A DNA stretch of 64,000 nt. It comes from Tridacna crocea. Taxonomy: Eukaryota > Mollusca > Bivalvia > Cardiida > Cardiidae. This document shows, one piece after another, positions 1-12,027 of this stretch. The notes beneath the pieces were generated by a model that saw nothing but the letters and a program-made list of their open reading frames with translations, was not told the DNA's origin and searched no databases. The position numbers and the translations under genes are program-made. The stretch spans positions 1,503,001 through 1,567,000 of the forward strand of contig OX031058.1 of NCBI GenBank assembly GCA_943736015.1. The letters are read 5' to 3'. Every line of letters starts with the position of its first letter. Within the stretch, counting starts at the first letter, position 1.

Positions 1-3000
1 ATTGAAAGTTATACGAATTCAAATGCCTACAATATTTAAAAAAAGACGAAATGACAGGCCTCATCTCCTCCACATTAAACCGTTTAGAATCTACGGGTTG
101 AAACATTAAATGTTGTTTTGTTTTCGCCAGTCATGTGCCATACTAATAAAGTATTCATTTGTCATTGATAATTCATTTATCTTATATAAGAAGTAAAACA
201 AAATATAATGAAAGTAAAGTTATGACAATATTACCTGAATCTTTTTACACTCATCAGGCCACGCCAGTTCTCTTTAAAATTGAATTTAGGTGGAAAGTGT
301 GGAGGGTATGAAAAATTCAGTCAGTGCACCATTGCAAAAGTATGAGCTAAATTTAGATTAATTTTGTCACCCAGATAATTCCTTGATAGCATGTCAAGAA
401 AGGCCCATATGTTGATTAAGCCATGCAGTACGTATTATATGAAACGGGCATCAGGACAAGAGGGGACGATATTTTTAACAAGAAAATGGGCTAAATAAAC
501 AAGGATGAAAAGTGAGAAAAAGTATTTTCTGTACTTTGATGAATTTCAGTTCCTTCTCTTGATATAATGTCTTGTTGATCGTTTACACCAAGATTTTTTC
601 TGAATGACATTATTGGTGATTTATGCAAATGCAGACACTAGAACTGAGAGGGTACTGATAAAGTTTAGCGAACCACTTGTAGTTATTATCACTTTTCACG
701 AAATAAGCAGTAAATGAAGTTGTTTCTATTTGGAAAGAAGAAAATGGATTTAAAAGAGATGGTATCTCTACCCAGCACCTAAAAGTATGCTAACAGACTG
801 ATGACGTAAGTGGCAGTAGCTATGAAAAACCTAATTGTCAGTCGGGCGGTTCCAGTCTGTCACTTCGTAATTAGAAAAACAAAACGGTCACAAACTTATA
901 CGTTTTTTTTTTAAAACAGAAAGGACAATTTAATTACATTATTAAAAATATGAAACCATTATACATGGATACATGGAGCTTTTGTAATAAGGCAATATGT
1001 CGTGTCCATTTTTTAGACTTGGAAAGCAAATACGGCGCTGCGCGGATGTATAGTATCGTGCATAATCTCTGTTCATTTGAAATACGAGGTCGTCTTGCAT
1101 TTTTAATGCAACCTTATAAAACGACCGGCATTTCGAAGTTATTGTCGAGAAACCCATTTTTTTTCCAAAACACAAACACGAAATTGGTGTACCTCAGGGT
1201 AGCATCCTTTTAGTAACGTTATTTGGTTTCTAGAACCCAGCTGTCGACAGACACCTCTTTATTATTTTTGCATGTACTATAGATCAAAATATATGCATAT
1301 CATTGAAAGACAACTGTAGCTAGTATTATACAACTTACCTAAAAAGTCAAACGTGCTTAAAGTTTCCAAGACAAAGTGCACGCATTTTTGTCAGACACCA
1401 TAGAATCAGCTTGATTAAAAGATTTCAGACTTGTTTGAATTCGGATAGAGGTCGTTCAACCGTTTTAATTCTTGGGGCTACTACTTGTCTGTGATCTTTA
1501 AGCCATAGAATAATCAGTTCAATGATAAATTTTAAAAAGGCACTTAACGTAGTTCGTTTTGTTTTCAACATGGACTAGGGAGCAGATCTGATATATCTTA
1601 TTTATCTTTATTGAACTGTATTAACGTCCAACACGACTACAGGTGTGTTATTTACGGTTCTGCAAGAATATCTAAAGTTGAAAACCTGGTCACCACCCTC
1701 AAGATGTTCGTTTAGTCTTGATTGCATTCAAGACTTCATCTATAAATGATCTGCAAAAGGGATAGGCGGACATTTGCGTAAAGTTTCCGTCTCGGATTAA
1801 CCTGTGCTAATTTTGCACTTTAACAGACATGAGCGAAAGAGAAAACTGCATAAGAACGGAAACTGTCGTCTCGGATTAGCCAGTGCATGCTGATCCAGGA
1901 TGACACTTTTTGCAAAGGTCCGAATGTCCCTTTTCGCGTGTTGCAGGCCAAAGGGTTAGGGTTAGATTCTAATTTATACAAATGAATTTTGCTAACCCAC
2001 CCCCTTCAAAAAAAAAAAATCGCCATGCAATATTGAAGTGACTAAAATGCCAAACACCCTACACATAATGTAGTTTCACCCTGTTTGCAAGGAACTATGT
2101 TTCAACTCAAGATCGGGTTATGCCACCATTTAGTTTGCGCTGTGAACCCTGGCTGTTGTGACATGTGTTTTCATTTGTGCTATTCTATAGCAGTTGGTAT
2201 TTCAAAGGCAAAATTATTGTGTAAAGTTCCTGCGTTGACATTCAAGACAAATTAACAAGTCACAGTGTATATATCTCCAGTTGAAAGGCACGCACTGTTC
2301 TGTACCTTTAATTTGAAACAAACCATATGAAATAACAAGGATGGAATATTTAACCCTTTCCAATGTGGCAAGCTTAAGACCCTCCCACACTCGTCACAAC
2401 TCGGCCGATTCCGTACCTACATCTAACCTCGCCCGTATTACGTTCGTTTCCATTTGAACTGAGAATCACTTGATTCTATATACATGTATAGGTCTCCACT
2501 GACAGTCGTTTAGCAACGACATAAACAACTTCGATGGAGTTATTCACATCTATTTGTCGGTGAAAGATTCATTCGGAAAATGATAAACCACGTTAAAAAT
2601 TAATTTACGAACTGTTTGGCAACTGAAATACGGTGAGAAAGATTTTTATGAAAAATTGGAACTCAAGTTCTCTTTTGCTAGAGGAGAGTTACAATTTTCA
2701 GAACGGTAAACTGGCGTACTCCCGGGCGATGAATGTACCGATCTGCCACATATCAATCAACCAGTTACAGCCCCGGATATGATGGTTCCGGTCACCCGAC
2801 GTATGCCGAATGACTCTCCCAAAGTCAAAACAACTTCAGACGATTTATATAAAATTAGTACAAAAGACCTTAGCTTTTTTATAGAGTACAAATCATTCGG
2901 GAAAAAATGCTGGTTAATAATCATTTCTCTTGTTCTCGTTTTACCAAGATGTTTTCAAAAAATTTCTTCCACAAACATTCTCTCTCCTTTTCGCGAACTA

Positions 3001-3157
3001 TTTTCAAAAGATTTCTCCCACAAGGACGTCTAAACTCATAACTGTGGTCATAGAGAGATTTTACAGAAAATCTTTTCACTGCTATTACTTTCTAAAGATG
3101 TTTGAAGCAGAGATAGAAACACAAGACTATGAGCAATATTGAAAAAAAAGTAGTTCG
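1..3157. other. AT-rich non-coding stretch, no gene recognised
   Basis: Short open frames here (for example 942-1175 and 950-1213) overlap on opposite strands, have no recognisable motif and look like chance. The only structure I can name is the dispersed repeat at about 1,765-1,945, listed separately. Distant regulatory or intronic sequence cannot be excluded. Confidence 0.6.
1765..1945. repeat. Dispersed repeat with GTCTCGGATTAGCC motif
   Basis: Two diverged copies of a motif reading approximately GGAAACTGTCGTCTCGGATT lie about 90 bases apart, followed by GATGACACTTTTTGCAAAGG. The pattern (a GTCGTC..GATTAGCC half, then a GACACTTT half) resembles a very common short repeat that I recall from heterodont bivalve genomes. 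That family link is recall only. The copy is degenerate and no target duplication was found. Confidence 0.4.
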
Positions 3158-3313
3158 GGTGTAATGCAGAGAAATGACCCCCTCCTTTCTAGGTAGAGAA
3201 ATGACCCAAGGTTATTTCTCTACGTAGAATAATGATCCGGGTCATTCCTCTACGTAGAAAAATGACTCATGGGTCATTTTGCAAGGGGGGGGGTCATTTC
3301 TCTACATTACACC
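3158..3313. mobile_element. MITE with 25 bp terminal inverted repeats
   Basis: The element opens with GGTGTAATGCAGAGAAATGA followed by CCCCC, and closes with the inverse complement; about 24 of 25 bases pair, with C/T the only difference. The middle repeats the same words in both orientations (GGGTCATT, CTCTACGTAG), so almost the whole 156 bp folds on itself. It has no coding capacity. No clear target-site duplication is visible, so the superfamily is unknown. Confidence 0.7.
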
Positions 3314-3625
3314 AGCAAACATTCTATAAACTATGTCGTCAGTAGTGAAGATAGAATATTGATCAATACGATCAATAACCATGTAATTGGCTTTTTGTCT
3401 TCAATATTTTCCACGTAATTTCCTCGTAAACAACATCTATCCACTGTGTCAAGTGTTAAGCCATGTCTAAAATTTGGTTTACGAAATATCTTAAGGTGGT
3501 ACCCTTCTAATGGAAAATAGCCATTTCCACTACAATATTATCCTGTAAAATTTGCTATTATCAAAAATGAGTTTTATTATGCTACTTTAACCGATCAAAT
3601 GGAGTGGTTCGCAATCATGGAATGA

Positions 3626-3757
3626 ACAAGCCATTGGACAAACTGGTTTCGAAATAAAAAGGCCCAGGAGCTACCTGGTGCAATTTATTCAGCTATGATC
3701 AGCAGCTTAGAGAAAGCTGGAGCTAAAACAGGTCCTATTTCTCCTCAAGCGTATCGA
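3626..3757 (+). pseudogene. Possible degraded coding fragment, 44 codons
   Basis: A 44-codon open stretch bounded by TGA and TAA encodes a plausible protein-like sequence containing SLEKAGAKTGPISPQAYR. It has no start codon and no clear splice sites. I do not recognise the family. Chance is possible; it is listed because the composition is more protein-like than the surrounding frames. Confidence 0.2.
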
Positions 3758-4140
3758 TAAAAGCCATTTTCTCCATTGCGACTTAAAACCTCGTAATACT
3801 ACAATCCCGCCCAATTTTGGGGAGATTGATGCGTCACATAAGACAGATCGAATCTTGGAAGAATATGACATCTGCAGACAATGCAGTAACATATAAAAAT
3901 ATGAAGGTGCCTGCTGGAAAATGGGCATAAATGAGTAAAAAAAAGGGTTGGGGAAACAGGGGAATTTGAAACACTATTTTCAAAGCTGTAGTAAAATTCA
4001 GCATAGAAACATTAACACATCATGTAGGTATGATGTCAGAGTCAGCACCAGCTGATAGATTTCCTGATTTCTAACAGGCATGGAGGAAGACATTGAATGG
4101 GCTTAGTTTTCATTGTGGAAGTAAATGAAATAATTTGCAG

Positions 4141-4356
4141 AGAGTTGACCGTTTTTGGAAGGCGAGATTTTCATTCTCGCCTTCATATGTCAACGCTCGG
4201 CAGCTTGCTGAAAATGCCTCTGAACAACATTATCAAAACGCCTTTCAAATAGTTCGATACTTCTCGAGTACATTAGATCAAAATAATGTCGAGACCATTG
4301 TAAATTTAATCAGAACAGCAAGAAGAAACTTAAAGTTTCTAGAAGGAATGAAATAG
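4141..4356 (+). CDS. Unrecognised terminal exon (left copy)
   Basis: The exon begins after TTTGCAG, a plausible splice acceptor, and runs about 71 codons to a TAG stop. It encodes a basic, helical-looking peptide including FWKARFSFSPSYVNARQLAE and ending FLEGMK. A nearly identical peptide is encoded in the inverted copy at 21,028-21,268. The few differences include R/Q, D/E and L/F replacements and an altered stop, so both frames have stayed open since duplication. I recognise no domain. It could be the last exon of a duplicated host gene or of an old transposon. Confidence 0.4.
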   Translation, partial: RVDRFWKARFSFSPSYVNARQLAENASEQHYQNAFQIVRYFSSTLDQNNVETIVNLIRTARRNLKFLEGMK

Positions 4357-7300
4357 AATTCGTAAAAAGCATCGTTTTTGACAAATGCAAAATACTTCGG
4401 ATCAGTTCATTGATATAATCACGTTGCTACAGCAACAAATAAACCATAGCTATTAAAAGCCAATCGAAAGCTACTAACATGACGTCATTCGGACCTACTT
4501 CCACTTCACAACGCATAAACAACTAACCAGTGGGATCGTACATGTAAATTTACTATCCCAGAACTAACCAATCGGATAGCTTCTTTGAATGACGTACCGC
4601 TGATAGACCCATTTCCTCTGTTGGCAACCTTATTCTGTCTTTGTGAGAAGTAAAATTTCAATGAAATAAATTCCTTTGAATCATCGAGTGTTTAACTCTT
4701 TACCACACAAGAAAATTTTAGACTGGTCCAAATTGAAAGCCTTTCCAGACGACAAAATAAAGGTGATTGAAAAACTGAAATTTGTTCCGGGAAGGGTATA
4801 AAACACTATAATATATGTAAAGGAGAAAATGCTGGTCACCAGCATTTTCTCCTTTTCCCACAGTCTTTTCAAAAGGCTTCTTTCTCAGGGGCGTCAAAAG
4901 TAGGGATTGTGTGGTAATGGGTTAAACAAAATTTTCTCTTTCTAAGAAATATTTTTCTTTTATCAAAGTTGTGCTTGACTTTATGACTAATGACTAGGTT
5001 ATTGTTACGCATCGGCGTGGCCGAGTTTTTCCGGAGACCCGTGAAAAGAAAAAGGTAAATCAGTAGAAATCACAATAGATGTGTCATTTTGAAGTAGTTC
5101 TGGTCAGTATAATGTACCGATGTATCAGCTTGGGTTACAGGCTGATCACCTCTTTCCTTTTATACGAGTATGATCGGATTTTACTACGTCAAAAATGACA
5201 ATAACATGATCTGTAACCGTTTTAACATGCAAAGAATTTTAACTTCTTCTTTTGGTCGTCACGTTGCTTAACGTTCAGCAAATATTCATAAATATTTAAC
5301 CCTTTACCGCTCAATTGAAACGACTCTGAAAATCAAGCTTATAAAAACATCGAGAGGAGAGGGGAAATTACAATCGGAAACCGGCATTTTTTTTTTTTTT
5401 TTTTTCCATTTTACCACAATGTTTCTACCCTATCAAGAACAAATTTCGTCGCTAATTTACCCATTTGGGCCACCCTGAATTTGTCATCTGTATGAATCAG
5501 TGCTTTCAATTTCAACTTAGTCTGAAATTTCTTTGTCAGGTAAAGAATAAACGCTTATCGCAATGAATTATCATTATCACTTACCTCCGTCATTATTAGA
5601 ACTGAAATCTTTACCTTATATATTCCCATTTATTTTCCTCGAAAGAATATTTCCTTCAACTATACACCTTTTTCCAAAACTGAATAACACAATGATAAAA
5701 TTAACTTGACAGGGAGAATCCCACTATCCTAGAGTGCATCAGAAGTGTTCATGCTTTTCTAAGAACACGGACCAAGGGCCTGTATCTGTGTAACTGTGCA
5801 GGATATATTTTTGTCAAACAAAGGAATAGGGTGTATCTCAATATTGACGAGTTGGCAATCATTTTGCTTTTATGTTTGCCGACAGGCTGAACGTACATTT
5901 CGGTTACGCGGGATTAATGAAAGACAAGGCAGACGATTCTAGTCTGCACAAAATATGCAATCTTATAAATGTCGGATTAGCTATATTGTAATAACCCTAC
6001 AAAAACAGCCCAGGGTGAGGTTGCAATAATTAAGCATTTTTCCCCGAGATGTTAAATGCCACTTTCATCAATACAGCGCTCTTGAATAAGGGTTAACAGA
6101 GTCATAGATTACAAGAATCGTATAAACGAACACATTCCGACGTTCCTTATAGGACCTAAGAAGTCAACCGTCAAATGATGTTGGTTGGTTATCCTTGATA
6201 GGATGGTAAACATTGCGCAAAACGGAGAAAATGTTCGTTTTTCTAAAAAGCCCCATTCTTTAAGGTCATTAAAACCCAGCACATGTATTGTAATTTAAAT
6301 GTTAAATCTCCGTTTTGAACATTGAAAGTCGTTTGTTTTGAAAGTCTTTTTCAGTCTTGATAAAGTCTATTTCAAATAAGATGGTAAACAAATAAAAAAA
6401 AAGCCTTTTAGCTGAACGATACTGAAATTTTGACAAGCTCAAGGGAAAAAAAGTTTCAAAATACTTTCGGAAAAGGGAAAAACGCTAGCCACCAGTATTT
6501 TCTCTTTTTACCATTGTTTTGTACTTTTCCCAGCCAAACGGCACATTTTTAGCTGCTCTTAACTTATAATCTGCTAATTGCTTTAATGTAGACGGCCCTA
6601 ATTTTTTGTAATTTTCTTAAGGGTTTTGTAAAGGGTTACTAATGGAAAACATTGTAGGAAAGTCAAACAAAAGGTTGATTATCATTATTTGCTACTTTTC
6701 CTACAATGCTTTAAAAGGCCTCTTCTTCAACATTGTTGAAAGTCAGTATTGTGATCTAAAAGGCTGAATCTCAGTTTCTATACTCTAACATGTACCTTTC
6801 TAAAAACTCTTTGCTCTCTCAATAAAATTATCCATGGAATAAAATGGTAAAGACTTTCAAGAAATCAATCATCTCATTACAGATTTACAGTTTCAGATCT
6901 ATCAAAAATGATTGCATTTTCAAGCAAAAACTATTCTTTAATCCTTTACCATACCCTAAGTACAGTTTTAACAACCCTGAGAAAGAGGCCATTTAAAAAC
7001 TTGATTTTGAAAAGGAGAAACTTTCTTGACTCTTTACACGAAGAAAAAAATTCAGACTTTCCAAAACTGAATCTATTTTCAGGTAGCAACAGTGACTTTT
7101 TGATCTGGCACCATTGATGGAACCTGTAAGAAATAGGATGAAAGACATTTTAGGAAAAGGAAAAAAATGTCAATTAGCACCGTATTCTCCTTTTCAGACC
7201 AAAAGTTCTCAAGACTTCTTCTTAGACCTTTTAAACTCATTACTGGGGTAATAGAGGGTTAGATCTAAGTTTCTGTACAACGTAAAAACATATACAGGTA

Positions 7301-7594
7301 ACATCAAATTAAAATTCTTTGCTTTCACATATAACTTTTCCTTCAAATGAAATGGAAAGGAGTTTCAGAAAAGTCCATTCGTTTTAATTTTTTTCAACAC
7401 ATTTTCACAAGCCTTCTTCTATTTTGTTAAAACTCAGAATGGTAAACTGGTCTTCATTGCACAGGAACATTGCACAACTCTATAGACTTTTCTTTATCAG
7501 GAGAGGCGATTTAAGTACAGGAAAATGTATTTCAATATGTTATGGCTATATTCTAAACTCGCCTTCTAACAGTACTTTCAGTACTTTGATTTAA
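4148..7594 (+). repeat. Left arm of a large inverted duplication
   Basis: This 3.4 kb segment is repeated in reverse complement at 17,160-21,235. Homology starts inside the exon at 4,141-4,356 and ends in the word AGTACTTTGAT near 7,594. The matched landmarks keep their order across the arm. The left arm holds about 330 bp near 6,155-6,500 that the right arm lacks. In the 230 bases I compared closely (4,148-4,375) there are only about five differences; other parts look more diverged. Much of the arm is old TTAA-type hairpin elements. Confidence 0.85.
4696..4921. mobile_element. TTAA-type hairpin MITE, complete copy
   Basis: The 226 bp element starts CTCTTTACCACAC, ends GTGTGGTAATGGG and is flanked by TTAA on both sides (4,692-4,695 and 4,922-4,925). 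A central palindrome around 4,826-4,860 pairs GGAGAAAATGCTGG with its complement. TTAA duplications are typical of piggyBac and Kolobok-type elements; assigning the family to either is inference. Other copies are at 10,498, 12,925, 21,866 and 43,099, and decayed ones occur at about 5,300, 9,000, 17,000, 20,150, 59,340, 60,840 and 62,400. Confidence 0.75.
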
Positions 7595-8937
7595 TTATGA
7601 GCAAGGGCTCCATATAGCAAAGAGTATAAATGTGATGATGATTTCATGCACAATATGAATTTAAGTTGACAATGGGAAAATCAGCAATTCTAGTTAGCTC
7701 TTTACCAAACGACTTGTCCAAACCGAAAGCTTTTGCAGACGACAAAATAAACGCGACTCAAAAATTGAAACTTGGCTTTAGAAGAATAGAAAACATTGTG
7801 GGAAAAGGAGAGATTTTGTCTGTAATCCTTTGATGCATAATTTCCAGATTTAAAACAGTGTAACGGGGGATAAGGGTATTAGCTATATGTCATCCATTGT
7901 GTATGCTAGACGAGTGATAAAGAATGATGCATTTTGATTGGTTAATTGTTAGTGTCCCGGGTAGCCACGCCTACCTGTTCGAGTACCAGACTTTAGAGAT
8001 TACATATGTGTAAAGAACTTTCCACCTTCCTAAACACCTTGTAAACAATCAACTGATAAATTAATCAAGCTGGGGATTACAAGTTACATATGATCCCTGA
8101 TCAAGCTGAGCAGCTGGTTTTGGACGAGTGCCCTAAAAAAAACTTGTCGTCTGGTGGAATCCTTTAAGATTTGTTGTCGTCGGCCGGGAAAAATCGTCGT
8201 CTCAGACGATGGTATACATGGATCCGTGGAAATCGATATTTGACCAATCAGGACATCGGATTTGTTCTACCCGATGTCCTACCTTGGTTTCTGCTATTTC
8301 GGCTCACAAATAAAAGACTGTTAACGTTGGAAGAATGCTGTTCTCTTTATTTATGTTGTGTTTTTAACGTTTGAATTTTTTAAAAAAAAATTACAAAGTG
8401 TGCTTTGCGAACGTGTACCGATGACGTGAGATCACGCAGAGGCTATAGAAAAGTTTAAATTGTGATGATTACTGAAAATTTGAACTTGTGCAAAGAGCTA
8501 ATCAGCGCTGGATAATAGATTAATTTAAAATATTCTGTAATTTTTCCTCTCTGAAAGAGAAAACTGGAAAACAAAGGTAAAAACAGACCTATATGAAGTA
8601 TTGATAAAAAGAACATACTTTTACTTGAATATTAACCTTGTTCAATAACCTATGCACATCCAAAAAGTGGCCGCATTACTCGTCACCAATGTTTCGATTT
8701 GACATTAATTTTAACCCATGGTGCATGAAGAATATGCTGAATGTGTACTGGGATCGTATATGCGATCTCTGATGTGTAGATATAGATCAGATTGCAAATT
8801 ACATGATGTTTATTCTTGGATTTAAAGTACCTGCTGATTACAATAAGCACTTTGACCTGTAGTTCTTCCTCATTATAGGAGTATATTTCAGTTTTAAAGA
8901 AAGTCTAACTTCTGATCTGGTGGAACATGAAAATTTT
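7595..8937. other. Non-coding stretch with decayed repeats
   Basis: A decayed TTAA-type hairpin element begins near 7,690 (CTCTTTACCAAACGAC). The 68-codon open frame at 8,171-8,374 has no start context or recognisable motif and I do not accept it as a gene. Confidence 0.45.
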
Positions 8938-8982
8938 TCTCTTGACTTATCTGTTTTAACCGTTTACAGATAAGTCAAGAGA
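8938..8982. repeat. Perfect 17 bp palindrome
   Basis: TCTCTTGACTTATCTGT (8,938-8,954) is exactly inverted at 8,966-8,982 with an 11-base loop. It lies just left of a decayed TTAA-type hairpin element at about 9,000-9,180, so it may be a remnant of another small inverted-repeat element. Confidence 0.7.
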
Positions 8983-9182
8983 CGTTTTAACGACCCGTAG
9001 AAAGCTTTTAAAAGCATTACGGAGAAAGGAGAAAATGCTTGTAACATTCATTTTATCCTTTTCTCACTGTGTTTTGCGCTCTTTCAAAAACAAATTTCAA
9101 TTTTTGAATCATTTATTTTGTTGTCTGCAAATATTTGAATTTGGATTGATCTAAAAATTTTGTTATTTGGTGACGAGTTTAA

Positions 9183-10497
9183 ATGGATTAGCACATCTGC
9201 ACATTAGCACAAAGGGTGTGTTGGTAAACTGTTAATTTGATAAGAAGTGTGTTTGATTGCAACACAATTTGCCCTCTAATCAACTTGACCAGCCGTTGTA
9301 ATCAGTATATCATATACTACCGTCAATGAAATTAACAATTTTCTTAATTGACAACACACTAAACGCATTTTATAATCCATCAGACAACCCTTTTCCCCTG
9401 AACCTGATATTAAAATTTTTCATTAACTTAAACCTCTCCAGACATTCTATAAACTTTTCAAAAGGTTTCTTTAATTTGATATGAAGCTGAGATCACTTTA
9501 CTAGCCCAACGAAAGCAATAAGTATCGTTAATTCTATTATTCTGTGGCAAAACGGAGATTTGTTGATGTTTTTTATATGTTCAAATTTTTGTTTAAACAT
9601 GTAAATCTGTTACATTGTACGTCGCCCCCGTAATTCGCCCTTTTAATACATCTCCGTATGTAAATTAGTAAAGCATCTTTAAATTTCTTACTGAGAATTT
9701 ATCATCGATAGAAATATATGATTAAAATACTTTTTCCGGAATTTTATTGAGAGAAACAGTCATGAAAGCACGATTTAAGTAGCCTATCTGCTATACTGTA
9801 TATGTATTGACTACGTTTGTTTGTGAGACGTTGGCAACAGTAACTAAGGTAGTCGGTTTATCTTTTCGCCACGGATCCATGTATTGGCGTTTCCGAGACC
9901 TCTGTAAATCATTTGTTTTCTTTATGTTCAGTTTTCCATGAGGCTCAGAAGGAATTTTTTCCCGAAAATTTCTATATACACCCTCCCTAGAAGCAAATTT
10001 TTGGCTAACATGACCACTGATAGAAGCAATTTAATGAAAGGGACACCCCGATAGAAGTTTTTTAAAATGCTCCCGCCCAGGTACATGTTTAACTGGAATA
10101 GCCCTTAATTCAAATGCTTTCTATATCTTTTATTATTCTTTTTTTTTTCCTTTGGATCATATTCCACACTTTTTTTTTTATCGATTCCCAATTTCTCAAA
10201 TACAAAGAGCCTCCAGATTGTTTGCTTTTTTCTCTCGTTTCATGCACTCTTTCATTCCTGGAGTTTGATGCGATGTGATGTTTTCTTTGAACAAGGAATG
10301 AACCTCTGCAATCTCCTCCACCGTCCATGTAACCCTTGTACTGCTACCTACATATATAAAAATGCTCCATATAAAGTTAAACCAGTACAGATTTACAGGT
10401 CTGATAATTATCTAAGTCTCATGCAACTTATTCAAATTACGGAAGAAAAACATCGTGCATTCTTTAAGGCATGACAAGTAATCAGTTTATGTCATAA
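9183..10497. other. Non-coding stretch, nothing recognised
   Basis: AT-rich sequence with only short chance open frames (10,110-10,328 and 10,265-10,474 overlap on opposite strands). No RNA gene, transposon terminus or conserved motif was found. Confidence 0.5.
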
Positions 10498-10720
10498 CTC
10501 TTTACCACACGACAAAATTTTAGACTGGTTCAAATTGAAAGCATTTGCAGACGACAAAATAAAGGTGACTGCAAAATTGAAATTTGTTCTGGGAAGGATA
10601 GAAAACACTGTGGGAAAAGGAGAAAATGCTGGTTACCAGCATTTTTTCCTTTTCCAACAGCGTTTTCAAAAGACCTCTTTCTCAGGGGCGTCAAAAGTAG
10701 GGATTGTCTGGTAATGGGTA
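10498..10720. mobile_element. TTAA-type hairpin MITE copy
   Basis: It begins CTCTTTACCACACGAC and ends ATTGTCTGGTAATGGG, with the central GGAGAAAATGCTGG/CCAGCATTTT palindrome near 10,618-10,655. The flanking tetranucleotides are ATAA and TAAA, decayed from TTAA. It shares the internal word GCAGACGACAAAATAAAGGT with the copies at 4.7 kb and 12.9 kb. Confidence 0.65.
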
Positions 10721-10857
10721 AAAGGTGGGTGTTTAGATTTTTCACATCTCACCAAAGTACAAAGATAACAAAGTACAAAGTACGCTTATATTCAAGACTA
10801 GGTACACTCAATTTTTACATCCTTTCATTGTAACTCATTTTCGACAATCTTAGGCTT

Positions 10858-11253
10858 TTAAGCATTCTTGTTGCTCTTCGCTGTACATTTTCTAATTGCA
10901 CTTTTAAACGTTTTTTTATATGGGTTCAAAATTACTGATGCATATTCCAAATGTGGTCTTACCACTGTTTTATGCAGATTGTTAAACATCGTTTGATCCA
11001 AATACGAAAATTTTCTATGGATAATACTCAAATTCCTATGGGCTATATTAATTTTATGTTTAATTTGTTCTTCAAACTTCAGTTCATCATCAAATATTAC
11101 TCCAAGATCTTTCTCTTGATTTGCTAATTGTATTTTGTGCATGGTTCCCATACTATCCTTCAGAAAATATTCACTAGCTGTCTTAGTTCCTAGATGCATT
11201 GTTTTACAATTTTTGACATTAAAGGTCATTTGCCGTGGGCTTGTCCTTGACAA
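10858..11253 (-). pseudogene. Non-LTR retrotransposon RT C-terminal remnant
   Basis: The open frame carries the thumb region typical of jockey/CR1-type LINE reverse transcriptases: a K-C-K-MHLG-like segment, then EKDLGVIFDDELKFEEQI, a helical stretch, and VVRPHLEYASVILNPYKK. The upstream palm with the FADD motif is missing. After NPYKK the expected sequence is lost by frameshift, so this is a dead, 5'-truncated copy. It is unrelated in sequence to the LINE at 47-64 kb. Confidence 0.7.
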
Positions 11254-11554
11254 GGTGCTTCAAAGCCCTAGTTTAGCCGAGCAATTTCTTCTTTTCCCAT
11301 AATATTTTCCACTCAATCAGATATTTGTTTCCTCATTTGTCCATAGTTTTGACATCATTTCTTTATTGGCTCCTGAGATGGAAGAGTCTCAAATTGGCAT
11401 ATCAGGAAAAGGGTTAAAAAAATGTAAACGGTAGCAAAAAGTTTCGACCCAAGTCAGCCTGCGAAGACTATTGTGACTAGTTGTACTTCGCCCCCTTTTC
11501 ACAGACAATAGCTCATATTTATGCAAAGAATGTGTTGATAAAAACCTTACTTTC

Positions 11555-11869
11555 CATGGGCGGATCCAGGGGGGGGGGGGGCCGGGGGTCCGGACCCCCC
11601 GCCCCCCCTGGAATTTTGGCAAAAAAGTGGTTATCGCATTCGTGAAATGGTACTGGTTTGATATTGTATAGCATTTATGTAAAATACAGTCATAAATTTA
11701 AAAAAAAAAAGGTTCTAAATGTGGAGACTTCCTCATGGTTAGAACTGGAAACGTTGACTTTCTTGAAAACGGCTTACATCCACTGAAATCCGGAAACCAA
11801 AGTATCATATAAGACGAGTGCGTTTTCGGTGCCCCCCTCCCCCGAGAAAGATATCTGGATCCGCACATG
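11555..11869. mobile_element. MITE with 16 bp TIRs and CTTTC duplication
   Basis: The left end CATGGGCGGATCCAGG and the inverted right end CATGTGCGGATCCAGA differ at two positions. CTTTC occurs immediately outside both ends (11,550-11,554 and 11,870-11,874), a 5 bp target duplication. A G-run (about 11,569-11,588) and a C-run (about 11,594-11,609) sit just inside the left end. The chance frame through the G/C tract yields a proline/glycine-rich peptide and should not be called a gene. Confidence 0.75.
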
Positions 11870-11954
11870 CTTTCATATACTAGTATTTCGTGCGAATATC
11901 TATTCAACTAAAACATATGCAGCGACTTTTTTTATATTTGAATTTTGTATATCG

Positions 11955-12027
11955 TCGGTTTTCTTAAAAAACTTCGTAACTTCAGTTTGTTTCAAGCTGC
12001 GGTTACGAGGTTTTTGAAGAAAACCGA
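11955..12027. repeat. 26 bp-arm hairpin
   Basis: The arm at 11,955-11,980 pairs with 12,002-12,027 (about 23 of 26 positions) across a 21-base loop. Both arms contain CGGTTTTCTT and CGTAAC halves. The size and near-complete pairing resemble a small-RNA precursor, but a tiny inverted-repeat transposon is equally possible. Confidence 0.6.

Noticed and set aside
6908-7117. Frames recurring at 6.9, 17.8 and 18.9 kb (same peptide start)
   Set aside because: They are copies of one non-coding segment in the inverted and tandem duplications and end at different points.
11389-11622. Proline/glycine-rich peptide frame
   Set aside because: Produced by the G/C homopolymer tract of the MITE at 11,555-11,869.
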